DNA of 57,490 nucleotides from Oscillospiraceae bacterium (GCA_015067895.1 SVLP01000014.1:1-57490); one strand, 5' to 3'; numbered from the stretch's first letter, positions 23,671 through 31,818 are shown. The notes: generated by a model from the sequence alone, not told the origin. Translations and numbers: made by a program.

Positions 23671-24213
23671 ATGGTTTATGTTTTGCTAGGCACGGGCTTT
23701 GAGGAGATCGAGGCCCTGACCCCTGTGGATCTGCTGCGCCGGGCCGGTGTGGAGGTCAAAACTGTGGGCCTGAACGGAAAGACTGTTTACGGCGGCCACG
23801 CCATCGGCGTGGAATGCGACATGGTCATCGACGAGCTGGAGATTGCCGATGCAGAGATGATCGTGCTGCCCGGCGGCCTGGGCGGCGTGGCCTCCATCCG
23901 GGGCTGCCGGAAGGCTCTGGAGGCTGTGAAGCGCGTCTATGAAGCCGGAAATTACGTTGCCGCCATCTGCGCCGGCCCCACGGTGCTGGCGGACTTGGGG
24001 CTGCTGACCGGCAGACAGGCCACCTGCTACCCCGGCCAGATCCCCAACATGAAGGACGCTGTGGTGGTGGAGAACGCCGCCTGCGTCACCGACGGGAAGG
24101 TCATCACCGGCACCTCTGCCGGAACCGCCGTCCCCTTCGCCCTGGCACTGATCGAGGCCCTTCGGGGCTCCGACGCGGCCCGGGCCATCGCGGATCAGAT
24201 CGTGATCCGCTGA
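23671..24213 (+). CDS. DJ-1/PfpI family protein
   Basis: 180 aa. Glu in FEEIEAL near residue 15 and the nucleophile-elbow Cys in AAICAGPTVLADLG (about residue 103) are the conserved DJ-1 pair; LPGGLGGVASI is also typical. The DJ-1 clade includes protein/DNA deglycase and thiazole-related members; the exact activity here is uncertain. The start at 23671 is preferred over 23665 because GGAGGA is 6 bases upstream of it. It is coupled to tmk, whose stop overlaps the earlier ATG. Confidence 0.87.
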   Translation: MVYVLLGTGFEEIEALTPVDLLRRAGVEVKTVGLNGKTVYGGHAIGVECDMVIDELEIADAEMIVLPGGLGGVASIRGCRKALEAVKRVYEAGNYVAAICAGPTVLADLGLLTGRQATCYPGQIPNMKDAVVVENAACVTDGKVITGTSAGTAVPFALALIEALRGSDAARAIADQIVIR

Positions 24214-24231
24214 TCCCGAAAGGAGATATTT

Positions 24232-25560
24232 ATGGACGAAAACAAGAACAACCAGCCCGGGGAGTTCCAGGATCAGGACTTCCGGGACACCTTTGGTGAC
24301 GGTTCGGAATTCCAGAAGGCCTTCGACAAGGAACCGGAGCCCGCGGTGGAAGAGACTCCCGTGGTGGAGACTCCCGTCCAGGAGCCCGCCCAGACCGAGG
24401 AGAAGCCCACCCGGAAGGGTCGTCCTGCCCGGAAGAAGGGCTACGGTCTCTTCGGCATCCCCCACATGCTGGCTACCGTGGTGTGGCTGGCCATCATCCT
24501 CTGGGTCGGTGTTTCCCTGGGCCGGGTGCTTTGGGTCTGCGCCACGGACGTGCTGGCCTTCGGCCGGGAGGAGCAGATCGTCTCCGTCACCATCGAGGAG
24601 AGCGACACCCTGGACGATATCGGCCAGAAGCTGAAGGCAGCGGGTCTGATCCGCTATCCCGAGCTGTTCAAGGCCTATGGTACCCTGACCGATGCCCGTG
24701 AGGACATCTCCGCCGGTACCTTCAGCCTGAACACCATCTACGACTACATGGCGCTGGTCAACCACATGGCCTCCCACTCCAGCTCCCGTGAGGTGGTCAA
24801 GGTCACCATCCCCGAGGGCTACAACTGCGAGCAGATGTTCAAGCTCCTGGAGGAGAAGGGCGTGTGCAAGGCCGAGTATCTGCGGGAGTACGCTGCTTCC
24901 GGAGAGCTGGACGACTACTGGTTCCTGGAGGGCGTGGAGCGTGGCACCCCCAACTGCCTGGAGGGCTTCCTGTTCCCGGATACCTACCAGTTCTATCTGA
25001 ATGACTCCGCCGCCAACGTGCTGGAGAAGCTGCTGGACGACTTCGAGTACCGCTTCTCCGAGGATCACCGGGCCGCCATTGACACCCTGAATGTCAAGCT
25101 GGCCGCCATGATGAAGGAGAACGGCTATGACGACGCCTACATCGAGTCCCAGAAGTTCGATGTGCGCAAGGTCATGATCGTGGCCTCCCTGATCGAGGAG
25201 GAGACTGCCAACTCCGACGAGAGCTACAAGATCGCCTCCGTCATCTACAACCGTCTGACCAATCAGAAGGAGCATCCCTACCTGAACATCGATGCCACGC
25301 TGATGTACGTGCTGGGCCACAAGGACGCCCTGACCGCCGAGGATCTGGCCATCGACAGCCCATACAACACCAACATCAATAAGGGCCTGATCCCCGGCCC
25401 CATCACCAACCCCGGCCTGAACTCCATCAACGCCGCCCTGAACCCCGACAGCACCAACTACCACTACTACGTTCTGGACACCAAGGCTGAGGAGCGGCAG
25501 CACCACTTCTCCGAGACCTACGAGCAGCACGTGAACTTCATCAACTCCCTGGAGGGCTGA
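24232..25560 (+). CDS. mltG: Endolytic murein transglycosylase
   Basis: 442 aa. An acidic, Pro-rich cytoplasmic N-terminus (~75 residues) is followed by one transmembrane helix (MLATVVWLAIILWVGVSLG) and a LysM-like then YceG domain outside the membrane. The catalytic region contains ASLIEEETANSDESYKIASVIYNRL (Glu in the EEE run) and SPYNTNINKGLIPGPITNPG, highly conserved in MltG. It cuts nascent glycan strands and sets their length. Ribosome binding site AAAGGAG. The next gene starts 1 base after its stop, an arrangement like yrrL with U32 genes in Bacillus. Confidence 0.95.
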   Translation: MDENKNNQPGEFQDQDFRDTFGDGSEFQKAFDKEPEPAVEETPVVETPVQEPAQTEEKPTRKGRPARKKGYGLFGIPHMLATVVWLAIILWVGVSLGRVLWVCATDVLAFGREEQIVSVTIEESDTLDDIGQKLKAAGLIRYPELFKAYGTLTDAREDISAGTFSLNTIYDYMALVNHMASHSSSREVVKVTIPEGYNCEQMFKLLEEKGVCKAEYLREYAASGELDDYWFLEGVERGTPNCLEGFLFPDTYQFYLNDSAANVLEKLLDDFEYRFSEDHRAAIDTLNVKLAAMMKENGYDDAYIESQKFDVRKVMIVASLIEEETANSDESYKIASVIYNRLTNQKEHPYLNIDATLMYVLGHKDALTAEDLAIDSPYNTNINKGLIPGPITNPGLNSINAALNPDSTNYHYYVLDTKAEERQHHFSETYEQHVNFINSLEG

Positions 25561-25561
25561 G

Positions 25562-26779
25562 ATGGCGAAACTGGAACTTCTGAGCCCTGCGGGTGATATG
25601 GAGCGGCTGGAGATGGCGGTGCGCTACGGTGCGGACGCCGTGTATCTGGCGGGCACCAGCTTCGGCATGCGCTCTTTCGCCGGTAATTTTGACGATCAGG
25701 AGCTGCCCATCGCGGTGAAATTCGCCCATGACCACGGTGTGAAAGTCCACGCAACGGTGAACACCATGCCCCGGAACGACGAGGTGGTGGCCCTCCCCGC
25801 CCATCTGGAGAAGCTCCAGGACGCGGGGGTGGATGCCCTGATCCTGGCGGATCTGGGAGCCTTCACCCTGGCAGGCAAGTATGCACCGAAGTGCGAGCGG
25901 CACATCTCCACCCAGCAGTCCATCGCCAACTACGAGTGCGCCCAGGCCTGGTTCGACCTGGGTGCCAAGCGGGTGGTGCTGGCACGGGAATGCAGCCTGC
26001 CTGAGATCGCCGAGATCCGCCGCAAGACCGATCCCCAGCTGGAGATCGAGACCTTCGGCCACGGTGCCATGTGCGTCAGCTACTCCGGCCGGTGCCTGCT
26101 CAGCAACTACATGACCGGCCGGGACTCCAACCGGGGCGAATGCGCCCAGCCCTGCCGGTACCAGTACGCCCTGATGGAGGAGAAGCGGCCCGGGGAATAC
26201 TTCCCCGTCTTCGAGGACGGGCAGGGCACCTACATCCTCAACTCCCGGGATATGTGCATGATCGACCATCTGGATGAGCTGATGGACGCGGGCGTGGACT
26301 GCATCAAGATCGAAGGCCGGGCCAAGTCTGCCTACTACGCCGCCATCGTCACCGGAGCCTACCGCCACGTGATCGACGATCTGTGTGCCGGACGGCCTGT
26401 GGATCCCGTCTGGCGGGACGAGGTGGAGCACGTCTCCCACCGGATCTACTCCACCGGCTTCTACTACGGCTATCCCGGCCAGTACACCCAGAATTCCCGG
26501 TACATCCGGGAATGGCAGATCTGCGCCATTGTCGAATCCTGCGACGAGAACGGCCTGGCCGTCTGCTCCCTGCGCAACAAGTTCAAGCGGGGAGACCAGC
26601 TGGAGCTGGTGGGCCCCAACACCCGGCCTTTCGCCTTCACAGCGGGAGATATGTGGGACGAGGAGGGCAGCAAGCTGACCGAGCCCAGAAAGCCCGAAAT
26701 GAAATTCACCATGCAGTTGGAAAAGCCCGTTCCCGCAAAATCCATCATCAGACGATCTGTGGATCTGTCTGCAAAGTAA
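25562..26779 (+). CDS. trhP: U32 family protein, TrhP-type tRNA 5-hydroxyuridine synthesis factor
   Basis: 405 aa. It has the U32 signature FGHGAMCVSYSGRCLLSNY followed by RGECAQPCRY; the four Cys residues probably bind an iron-sulfur cluster. Proteins once annotated as U32 peptidases and matching this architecture (YegQ/TrhP) are required for 5-hydroxyuridine at tRNA position 34 with prephenate as co-substrate. A collagenase-like activity is the older reading. The conserved placement after mltG supports the housekeeping role. Ribosome binding site GGAGGG lies within the end of mltG. A strong terminator ends the operon. Confidence 0.85.
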   Translation: MAKLELLSPAGDMERLEMAVRYGADAVYLAGTSFGMRSFAGNFDDQELPIAVKFAHDHGVKVHATVNTMPRNDEVVALPAHLEKLQDAGVDALILADLGAFTLAGKYAPKCERHISTQQSIANYECAQAWFDLGAKRVVLARECSLPEIAEIRRKTDPQLEIETFGHGAMCVSYSGRCLLSNYMTGRDSNRGECAQPCRYQYALMEEKRPGEYFPVFEDGQGTYILNSRDMCMIDHLDELMDAGVDCIKIEGRAKSAYYAAIVTGAYRHVIDDLCAGRPVDPVWRDEVEHVSHRIYSTGFYYGYPGQYTQNSRYIREWQICAIVESCDENGLAVCSLRNKFKRGDQLELVGPNTRPFAFTAGDMWDEEGSKLTEPRKPEMKFTMQLEKPVPAKSIIRRSVDLSAK

Positions 26780-26783
26780 ACGA

Positions 26784-26813
26784 ACGCCCGCCGGAATTTC
26801 CGGCGGGCTTTTG
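26784..26813 (+). terminator. Rho-independent terminator of the tagA-trhP operon
   Basis: GCCCGCCGGAA, TTTCC, CGGCGGGC, then TTTTG. Confidence 0.9.
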
Positions 26814-26837
26814 CATACACTACCAGCGGGTGATGAT

Positions 26838-27308
26838 ATGAAACGCAACTGGAAAACATACCTCTTCTGGATCGCGCTGGCGGAGGGCGTGGGGGCGCTG
26901 GCGGGCTGGCTGACGAGAGACGGCAACGAATGGTACCGGCAGTATGTCCAGCAGCCGCCCCTGTCGCCGCCGGGGTGGGTGTTCCCGGTGGTCTGGGGCA
27001 TCCTGTATGCCCTCATGGGCATCGGCGCGGCCCGGGTGAGCCTGACCGAACCCAGCCGGGAGCGGTCGTTGGGACTGAACCTGTTCATCGGGCAGCTGAT
27101 CGTCAACTTCTTCTGGAGCCTGATCTTCTTCAACCTCCGCGCCTATGGCTTCGCGCTGCTCTGGCTGGGGATCCTGTGGGTGCTGATCGTGTGGATGATC
27201 GGAGCCTTCCGGCAGACGGATCGGCTGGCGGCATGGCTGCAGGTGCCGTATCTGCTGTGGGTGAGCTTTGCGGCCTATCTGAATTGGGGCGTGTGGGTTC
27301 TGAATTAG
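26838..27308 (+). CDS. TspO/MBR family membrane protein
   Basis: 156 aa with five transmembrane helices. PPLSPPGWVFPVVWGILYALMG is the TspO signature, with NFFWSLIFF and LLWVSFAAYLNW completing it. TspO proteins bind porphyrins and have been linked to tetrapyrrole breakdown or stress control; the physiological role here is open. The start at 26838 has only a weak GGGTGAT site. It begins 25 bases after a terminator with no clear promoter, so some read-through may drive it. Confidence 0.9.
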   Translation: MKRNWKTYLFWIALAEGVGALAGWLTRDGNEWYRQYVQQPPLSPPGWVFPVVWGILYALMGIGAARVSLTEPSRERSLGLNLFIGQLIVNFFWSLIFFNLRAYGFALLWLGILWVLIVWMIGAFRQTDRLAAWLQVPYLLWVSFAAYLNWGVWVLN

Positions 27309-27380
27309 CGGAAACAGACCAACACGGTAGGACGGTGGATCGCCCGGGCAAACCAGAAGTGGCAAGCAAAAGCATCCACC

Positions 27381-27483
27381 GTCATTGCGAGCCGCAAAGC
27401 GGCGTGGCAATCTCCTGGTACTGCGTCGCAAATTCGTACATCGTACCAGGAGATCGCCGCGTCGCTTCGCTCCTCGCGATGAC
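27381..27483. repeat. REP-like inverted pair (BIME-type), orientation 1
   Basis: GTCATTGCGAG...GGCAATCTCCTGGTAC faces the inverted GTACCAGGAGATCGCC...CTCGCGATGAC. Intergenic, no ORF. The stretch 27309-27380 before it holds nothing else recognisable. Confidence 0.8.
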
Positions 27484-27498
27484 TGGAGGATCAATGTA

Positions 27499-27656
27499 AT
27501 ACTAACTTTTAATAAAATCGCCTTATTCTCGCCGGTCTAAATTGTGCCGGAATGCGTTCTCCTCCTAGGTGGGCGACAGCCCACCGTCGTCGTCGGCCTT
27601 TTCTGGCGCAATTTATCCTCGACGAGCCTTAAGGCCATTTTATCAAAAATTAGTAT
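27499..27656. repeat. 158-bp inverted-repeat element, copy 2
   Basis: Runs from ATACTAAC to TTAGTAT and is exactly as long as copy 1 at 19013-19170. The core GTGGGCGACAGCCCACC and TTCTCCTCCT are conserved. The inner stem AAATTGTGCCGGAA/TTCTGGCGCAATTT has changed on both arms relative to copy 1 while keeping pairing. Confidence 0.8.
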
Positions 27657-27703
27657 AAATCGGTGCTTCTGACCGCGCCCTGCAGCATTCATATTGGGCA
27701 ATG

Positions 27704-27733
27704 AAAAAAGCTCCCGTGGAAACGGGAGCTTTT
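27704..27733 (-). terminator. Rho-independent terminator of the AbrB-MGL-EamA operon
   Basis: Minus strand: AAAAGCTCCCGT, loop, ACGGGAGC, then TTTTTT. Confidence 0.92.
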
Positions 27734-27736
27734 GCA

Positions 27737-28663
27737 TTAGAGCTCTTCAGCCACTGCCAGCATCAGGATACCGACGATGACAACGGCGATGAAGGCGTAG
27801 GTCTTCCAGCTGAGCTTCTCCTTCAGGAAGATCCGGGAGAGCACCAGGGAGACAACGCACACGGAGGACAGGATGGGAGCCGCAACGGCATCCACGCCGC
27901 CCAGGGCGTAGACATAGGTGAACTGACCGGCAGTCTCAAAGACGGCAGCCAGGATCTTGTCCTTGTGCTGCTTCACGGGGCCGAACTTGACCTTCTTGCT
28001 CTTCATGAAGAGGAACAGGATCAGAGCGAACAGGGCAAAGGTCAGCTCATAGCTGGTGTTGGCCACGGCCTCGATGGTTTCCTCGGTGACATCGATCAGG
28101 GGCGTGGCAGAAATGTCCTCCACCAGGAAGAAGGCGTCGTCCAGGAAGGTGCCGAAGGCATCCAGCAGGGCGTACAGGAAGGGCATGATGAAGGCCACCA
28201 CAGCCAGCGTCTTGCCGTACTTCTTCTTTCTGGGGGTCTCGCCCTTGTTCTCCAGGAAGCTGACGCCAACAACACCGACGGTGATGACGGCCACGGCGAC
28301 CCAGGTCAGGACGGAGAACTCATCGCCCATGAAGATGGCGAACAGCAGAACGCAGATCACACCGGCGGTGTTCTCGATGGGGTCGGAGATGGACTCCTCC
28401 AAAAAGCGCATACCGAAATAGGAGAAGGCCATGGAGATGATGTAGAACAAGGAAACGGGGGCATAGACCAGCAGGTTCACGGGATTGTAGCCGATGTCCT
28501 GGGTCAGCAGGGTGAAGACGGCATGCAGACCCATGACCACGCCAACCCAGACGCAGATCTTCAGGTGGGAGTATTTCTCATCGGGTCGCGCGCCCTTCTT
28601 GTAGAACAGCTCGGCAGTACCCCAGAGCAGGGCGGTGGCGATGGAAAAGAATAACCAATTCAT
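27737..28663 (-). CDS. EamA/DMT superfamily transporter
   Basis: 308 aa with about ten hydrophobic helices in two five-helix halves, each an EamA domain. The first half begins WLFFSIATALLWGTAELFYKKG; the second contains ETAGQFTYVYALGG and ends IAVVIVGILMLAV. Drug/metabolite transporters of this type export amino acids or related metabolites. Being last in an operon with a methionine gamma-lyase-like enzyme suggests a sulfur amino acid or its product as substrate (inference). The 90-bp gap to the enzyme gene contains a long A/T palindrome. Ribosome binding site AAGAGGTAA. Confidence 0.85.
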   Translation of the reverse strand: MNWLFFSIATALLWGTAELFYKKGARPDEKYSHLKICVWVGVVMGLHAVFTLLTQDIGYNPVNLLVYAPVSLFYIISMAFSYFGMRFLEESISDPIENTAGVICVLLFAIFMGDEFSVLTWVAVAVITVGVVGVSFLENKGETPRKKKYGKTLAVVAFIMPFLYALLDAFGTFLDDAFFLVEDISATPLIDVTEETIEAVANTSYELTFALFALILFLFMKSKKVKFGPVKQHKDKILAAVFETAGQFTYVYALGGVDAVAAPILSSVCVVSLVLSRIFLKEKLSWKTYAFIAVVIVGILMLAVAEEL

Positions 28664-28698
28664 GTTTGTTACCTCTTTTTACTTAGATATTAGATAGT

Positions 28699-28746
28699 AG
28701 ATATGAGATATTAGATAAAGCCGGAGGTATCTAATATCTGATATCT
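28699..28746. repeat. A/T-rich inverted repeat between MGL and EamA genes
   Basis: AGATATGAGATATTAGATA (28699-28717) and TATCTAATATCTGATATCT (28728-28746) pair at 18 of 19 positions around a 10-base loop. Built from ATATTAGAT-like words. Confidence 0.8.
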
Positions 28747-28753
28747 ATAAATC

Positions 28754-30037
28754 TTATAACTGAACAAGTCCTGCGTTGACCATTTCCTGCAGGCTCATCA
28801 GGATACCGAGCTTTGCATGGTACCAGGTCAGGCCGCCCTGGAAATAGACGGCGTAGGGCGCGCGGATGGGGCCGTCGGCGGAGAGCTCCATGGTGCTGCC
28901 CTGGACGAAGGCGCCGGCGGCCATGATGACCTGGCTGTCGTAGCCGGGCATATCGCCGGGGATGGGGGTGGCGAAGGAGTCCACGGGGGCTGCGGCCTGG
29001 ATGCCCTTGCAGAAGGCGACCATGCCCTTCTCGCTGCCCAGCTCCACGGCCTGGATGATGTCGTGGCGGCTCTCGGTGGCGTTGGGCACACACTTGAAGC
29101 CCAGGGGCTCATAGAGGTTGGCGGCGAAGATGGCACCCTTTTCCGCGCTGGCGGTGACGGTGGGGGACAGGAAGAAGCCCTGATACAGCTGACCCATCAG
29201 GCCGAAGTTGGCACCCACCTCCTGGCCGAGACCCGGAGCGGAGAGCCGGTAGGCACAGCGGTCGATGCATTTGCGGGTGCCTGCGATGTAGCCGCCGGAG
29301 GAGGCCAGGCCGCCGCCGGGGTTCTTGATGAGGGAGCCCACGATCATGTCCGCGCCCACATCGCTGGGCTCGATGGTCTCCACAAATTCGCCGTAGCAGT
29401 TGTCCACCATCACGATCACATCGGGCTTGATGTTCTTGCAGAAGGCGATCAGCTCGCCGATCTGGCTGACGGAGAAGGTGGGGCGGGTGGCGTAGCCCTT
29501 GGAGCGCTGGATGGTAATCATCTTGGTGCGCTCGTTGATGGCCTTGCGGATGCCCTCGTAGTCAAAGGTGCCGCCCTCCAGCAGATCCACCTGACGGTAA
29601 GAAACGCCGTACTCAGCCAGGGAGCAGGGGGAGGGGCGGATGCCGATGACCTCCTGCAGGGTGTCGTAGGGCAGGCCGCAGGGGGAGAGCAGCTCGTCGC
29701 CGGGGAGCAGGTTGGCGCTCAGGGCGATGGTCAGGGCGTGGGTGCCGCAGGTGATGTGGGGGCGCACCAGGGCGGCTTCGGTGTGGAACACATCGGCGTA
29801 GACCTGCTCCAGCTTGTCCCGGCCCTCGTCGTTGTAGCCGTAGCCGGTGGAGGCGGCAAAGCAGGTGGCAGACACCCGGTTCTTCCGGAAGGCGGCGAGA
29901 ACCTTGGCCTGGTTATACTCGGCCACCTGGTCGATGGCATCGAAACGCTCCCGCAGGCGGGCAAGGGCGGCTTCGCCATAGGCGTAGACGGCGGGGGAGA
30001 TGCCCATCTGGGTATACAGTTCAGTAAGTTCGTTCAT
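28754..30037 (-). CDS. Methionine gamma-lyase family PLP enzyme (aluminium-resistance type)
   Basis: 427 aa, fold type I PLP enzyme. VRPHITCGTHALTIALSANL and VMVDNCYGEFVE precede the PLP-lysine motif GSLIKNPGGGLASSGGY. These match the COG4100 group often named aluminium-resistance protein or methionine gamma-lyase, a Bacillota branch of the Cys/Met-metabolism enzymes. The reaction is presumably C-S bond cleavage; substrate not proven. It starts 2 bases after the AbrB gene and precedes the EamA transporter, forming one operon. Confidence 0.87.
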   Translation of the reverse strand: MNELTELYTQMGISPAVYAYGEAALARLRERFDAIDQVAEYNQAKVLAAFRKNRVSATCFAASTGYGYNDEGRDKLEQVYADVFHTEAALVRPHITCGTHALTIALSANLLPGDELLSPCGLPYDTLQEVIGIRPSPCSLAEYGVSYRQVDLLEGGTFDYEGIRKAINERTKMITIQRSKGYATRPTFSVSQIGELIAFCKNIKPDVIVMVDNCYGEFVETIEPSDVGADMIVGSLIKNPGGGLASSGGYIAGTRKCIDRCAYRLSAPGLGQEVGANFGLMGQLYQGFFLSPTVTASAEKGAIFAANLYEPLGFKCVPNATESRHDIIQAVELGSEKGMVAFCKGIQAAAPVDSFATPIPGDMPGYDSQVIMAAGAFVQGSTMELSADGPIRAPYAVYFQGGLTWYHAKLGILMSLQEMVNAGLVQL

Positions 30038-30039
30038 GT

Positions 30040-30279
30040 TCAGTCCTCTTTCTCTACAGATTGGAAGATCTGCGCTGCGAGATCATTCAATGTTTCGGGC
30101 TTGGTCACAATGAGTCCCGTTTCGGGCTTGCCCAGGATCAGCAGGGTATCGCCGGGCTGGATGCCGAAGAATTCCCGGGCCTCCTTGGGGATCACGATCT
30201 GTCCCCGGTCGCCGACCTTGGCGGTGCCGAAGACGCGCTGCTGTCTGCGCTTGCCGAGGATGTGCTTGCCTCCGGGCAT
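30040..30279 (-). CDS. AbrB/SpoVT-type DNA-binding protein
   Basis: 79 aa. The swapped-hairpin domain is VGDRGQIVIPKEAREFFGIQPGDTLLILG (residues ~22-50), preceded by a basic arm KHILGKRRQQR and followed by a short acidic tail. It probably regulates its own operon. Ribosome binding site AAGGAG. It is the first gene, 2 bases ahead of the PLP enzyme, which is unusual for a stand-alone AbrB and suggests dedicated control. Toxin-antitoxin pairing is unlikely because no small toxin gene is adjacent. Confidence 0.85.
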   Translation of the reverse strand: MPGGKHILGKRRQQRVFGTAKVGDRGQIVIPKEAREFFGIQPGDTLLILGKPETGLIVTKPETLNDLAAQIFQSVEKED

Positions 30280-30321
30280 TCGATCACTCCTTCATACTTT
30301 TCAAACTTTTCACACCCGCAT

Positions 30322-30350
30322 ACAATAGCAAAAACCGCTCCGAATGTCAA
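30322..30350 (-). promoter_or_regulatory. Promoter of the AbrB-MGL-EamA operon
   Basis: Minus strand: TTGACA, 17 bases, TATTGT. Confidence 0.75.
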
Positions 30351-30432
30351 GGAGGAGCGGGTGGATTTGGTAGAATCGGCGGTTTTTGCCGGGAATATGT
30401 GGGGCAATCATGCACTTTGACAAGATGGAAGC

Positions 30433-30453
30433 TCCCCGGATCTCTCCGGGGAG
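30433..30453 (-). terminator. Weak hairpin at the end of the LacI gene
   Basis: CTCCCCGG and CCGGGGAG form a stem, but there is no T-tract on the minus strand (CTTCCATC). Termination is uncertain. Confidence 0.4.
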
Positions 30454-30463
30454 TCGGTTGGTG

Positions 30464-31477
30464 TCAGATCATGCTGTGCCGCAGGCGGATCTTGTAGCCG
30501 AGCAGCGGCTTGGGGTCGTAGGGGTCGTCGTTCAGGGCGTGGATGAACTCCCGGCAGGCGGCCCGGCCCAGCTCAGCGGCATCGAAATACAGGGCGCTGA
30601 CAGGGGGGACGGCGGTCTTCATCTGGTCGGTGTCGGAGAAGGAAGCCACCTGGGCATCGCCGGGGATGGTCAGGCCGTTGTCCTTCAGGACGGTCATGGT
30701 GCGTACGCACACATCCTCGTCCATGCACAGGAACCGGCGGATCCCCTGGGCCAGCAGCTCCTCCACCACCTCGCGGCAACCTTCCAGATCGTTGATGCCC
30801 ATGCGGATGGGGGTCTGTTCCATGCTCAGGCCCAGCTCCTGGCAGGCCTTGCGGAAGCCGGAAAGGCGGCTCTGGTTGACGATGTAGCTCAGGTCGTTGC
30901 CCAGCAGGGCGGTGCGGCCGGAGCGGCCGTTCAGGACGGCCTTGGAGAAGGCACAGCAGCCGCCGGTCTGGTCGTGATCCGCCTCCACGATGGCCTTGCC
31001 TGCATACTTGGCGGGCAGGGAGCCCAGGGTGGCGAAGGGAATGTCCCGGCGGATGAGCATCTCCACGACGGGATCCTCCTCCACGGTGCGGGTCAGGATG
31101 ACACCGTCCACCTTCCGGTAGTCCAGGGTGCGGATCAGGGAGGAATGGTCGGTGTCTGCCTCCAGACAGAGCATCACGTTGTAGCCCATGAGGAAGCCCA
31201 CATCGGCGATGGCACTCATGGTCTGCCGGATGAACGGGACGTCCAGCTTGATGAAGTCCCGGGGCAGCACCAGGGCCAGGTTGTAGGTGCGGCTCTCCGC
31301 CAGGCTCTTGGCGGAGGCGTTGGGCTTGTAATTGTGTTCTTCGATGTAGGCCTGCACCCGCTCCCGGGTGGCGGCGGAGATCCGGCCCTTGCCCGAGATG
31401 GCCCGGGAGACCGTGGTCTTGGACACGCCCAGCTCCCGGGCGATGTCGTCTATGGTAAGACTGGGTTTGATCGTCAT
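30464..31477 (-). CDS. LacI family transcriptional regulator
   Basis: 337 aa. Helix-turn-helix LTIDDIARELGVSKTTVSRAISGKGRIS at residues 7-34 with hinge NYKPNASAKSLAE, then a type I periplasmic-binding-like effector domain (LALVLPRDF, VDGVILTRT, LCMDEDVCVRTMTVL). It should be a sugar- or nucleoside-responsive repressor. No metabolic gene is in its own operon; the divergent neighbour is thyA. Its promoter is flanked by TGCGCA motifs and two LacI-like palindromes lie in the same intergenic region, so autoregulation is likely. The mgl operon is another possible target but its palindrome differs. Confidence 0.92.
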   Translation of the reverse strand: MTIKPSLTIDDIARELGVSKTTVSRAISGKGRISAATRERVQAYIEEHNYKPNASAKSLAESRTYNLALVLPRDFIKLDVPFIRQTMSAIADVGFLMGYNVMLCLEADTDHSSLIRTLDYRKVDGVILTRTVEEDPVVEMLIRRDIPFATLGSLPAKYAGKAIVEADHDQTGGCCAFSKAVLNGRSGRTALLGNDLSYIVNQSRLSGFRKACQELGLSMEQTPIRMGINDLEGCREVVEELLAQGIRRFLCMDEDVCVRTMTVLKDNGLTIPGDAQVASFSDTDQMKTAVPPVSALYFDAAELGRAACREFIHALNDDPYDPKPLLGYKIRLRHSMI

Positions 31478-31532
31478 ATATTGTTATCCCTTCAGATGTT
31501 GACGTTTTGTGCAGAGAAAATTGGAAAACCTG

Positions 31533-31768
31533 TGCGCAAATGCGCAACGATATTGTAGCAGACGCACAAAAGCATGTCAATCGGTTGCGCAGACCAAAAA
31601 CGGATTCAAGTTCACCAAAACCGACTTTTCTAAGCAAAAAATATTCGGAAACGTTTCCAAAACGGTGCAAAAAGTTTGGAATCGTTTCCAAAACGCGGCG
31701 GGGGATCACGGCATAAAGTTGCGCAACATGAAATAAAATGTCCGTCAGTGGAGGAATCCTCTTGCGCA
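31533..31768. promoter_or_regulatory. Cluster of operator-like palindromes between lacI-type gene and thyA
   Basis: TGCGCA occurs five times (31533, 31541, 31586, 31720, 31763), twice inside larger palindromes GTTGCGCAAC and CTTGCGCAAG. GGAAACGTTTCC (31647-31658) and GGAATCGTTTCC (31678-31689) have the CG centre typical of LacI-family operators and are centred 31 bp apart, three helical turns. Confidence 0.7.
31552..31580 (-). promoter_or_regulatory. Promoter of the LacI-family gene
   Basis: Minus strand: TTGACA, 17 bases, TACAAT. TGCGCA motifs lie on both sides of it. Confidence 0.85.
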
Positions 31769-31790
31769 AGCGGGGCGTTCATGATACAAT
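31762..31790 (+). promoter_or_regulatory. Promoter of thyA-dfrA
   Basis: Weak -35 TTGCGC, 17 bases, extended -10 TGATACAAT. The -35 coincides with the CTTGCGCAAG palindrome, so the operon may be controlled by the factor that binds TGCGCA. Confidence 0.6.
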
Positions 31791-31818
31791 CTCCCCAGAA
31801 AACAAAGGAGGCTTCACA

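Noticed and set aside
27309..27656. Remnant insertion sequence in the gene-free region after tspO
   Set aside because: No transposase fragment in any frame; only REP-like units and the 158-bp repeat are present.
30040..30279. Antitoxin of a MazEF-type pair
   Set aside because: The AbrB-fold protein is followed by an enzyme gene, not by a small toxin gene.
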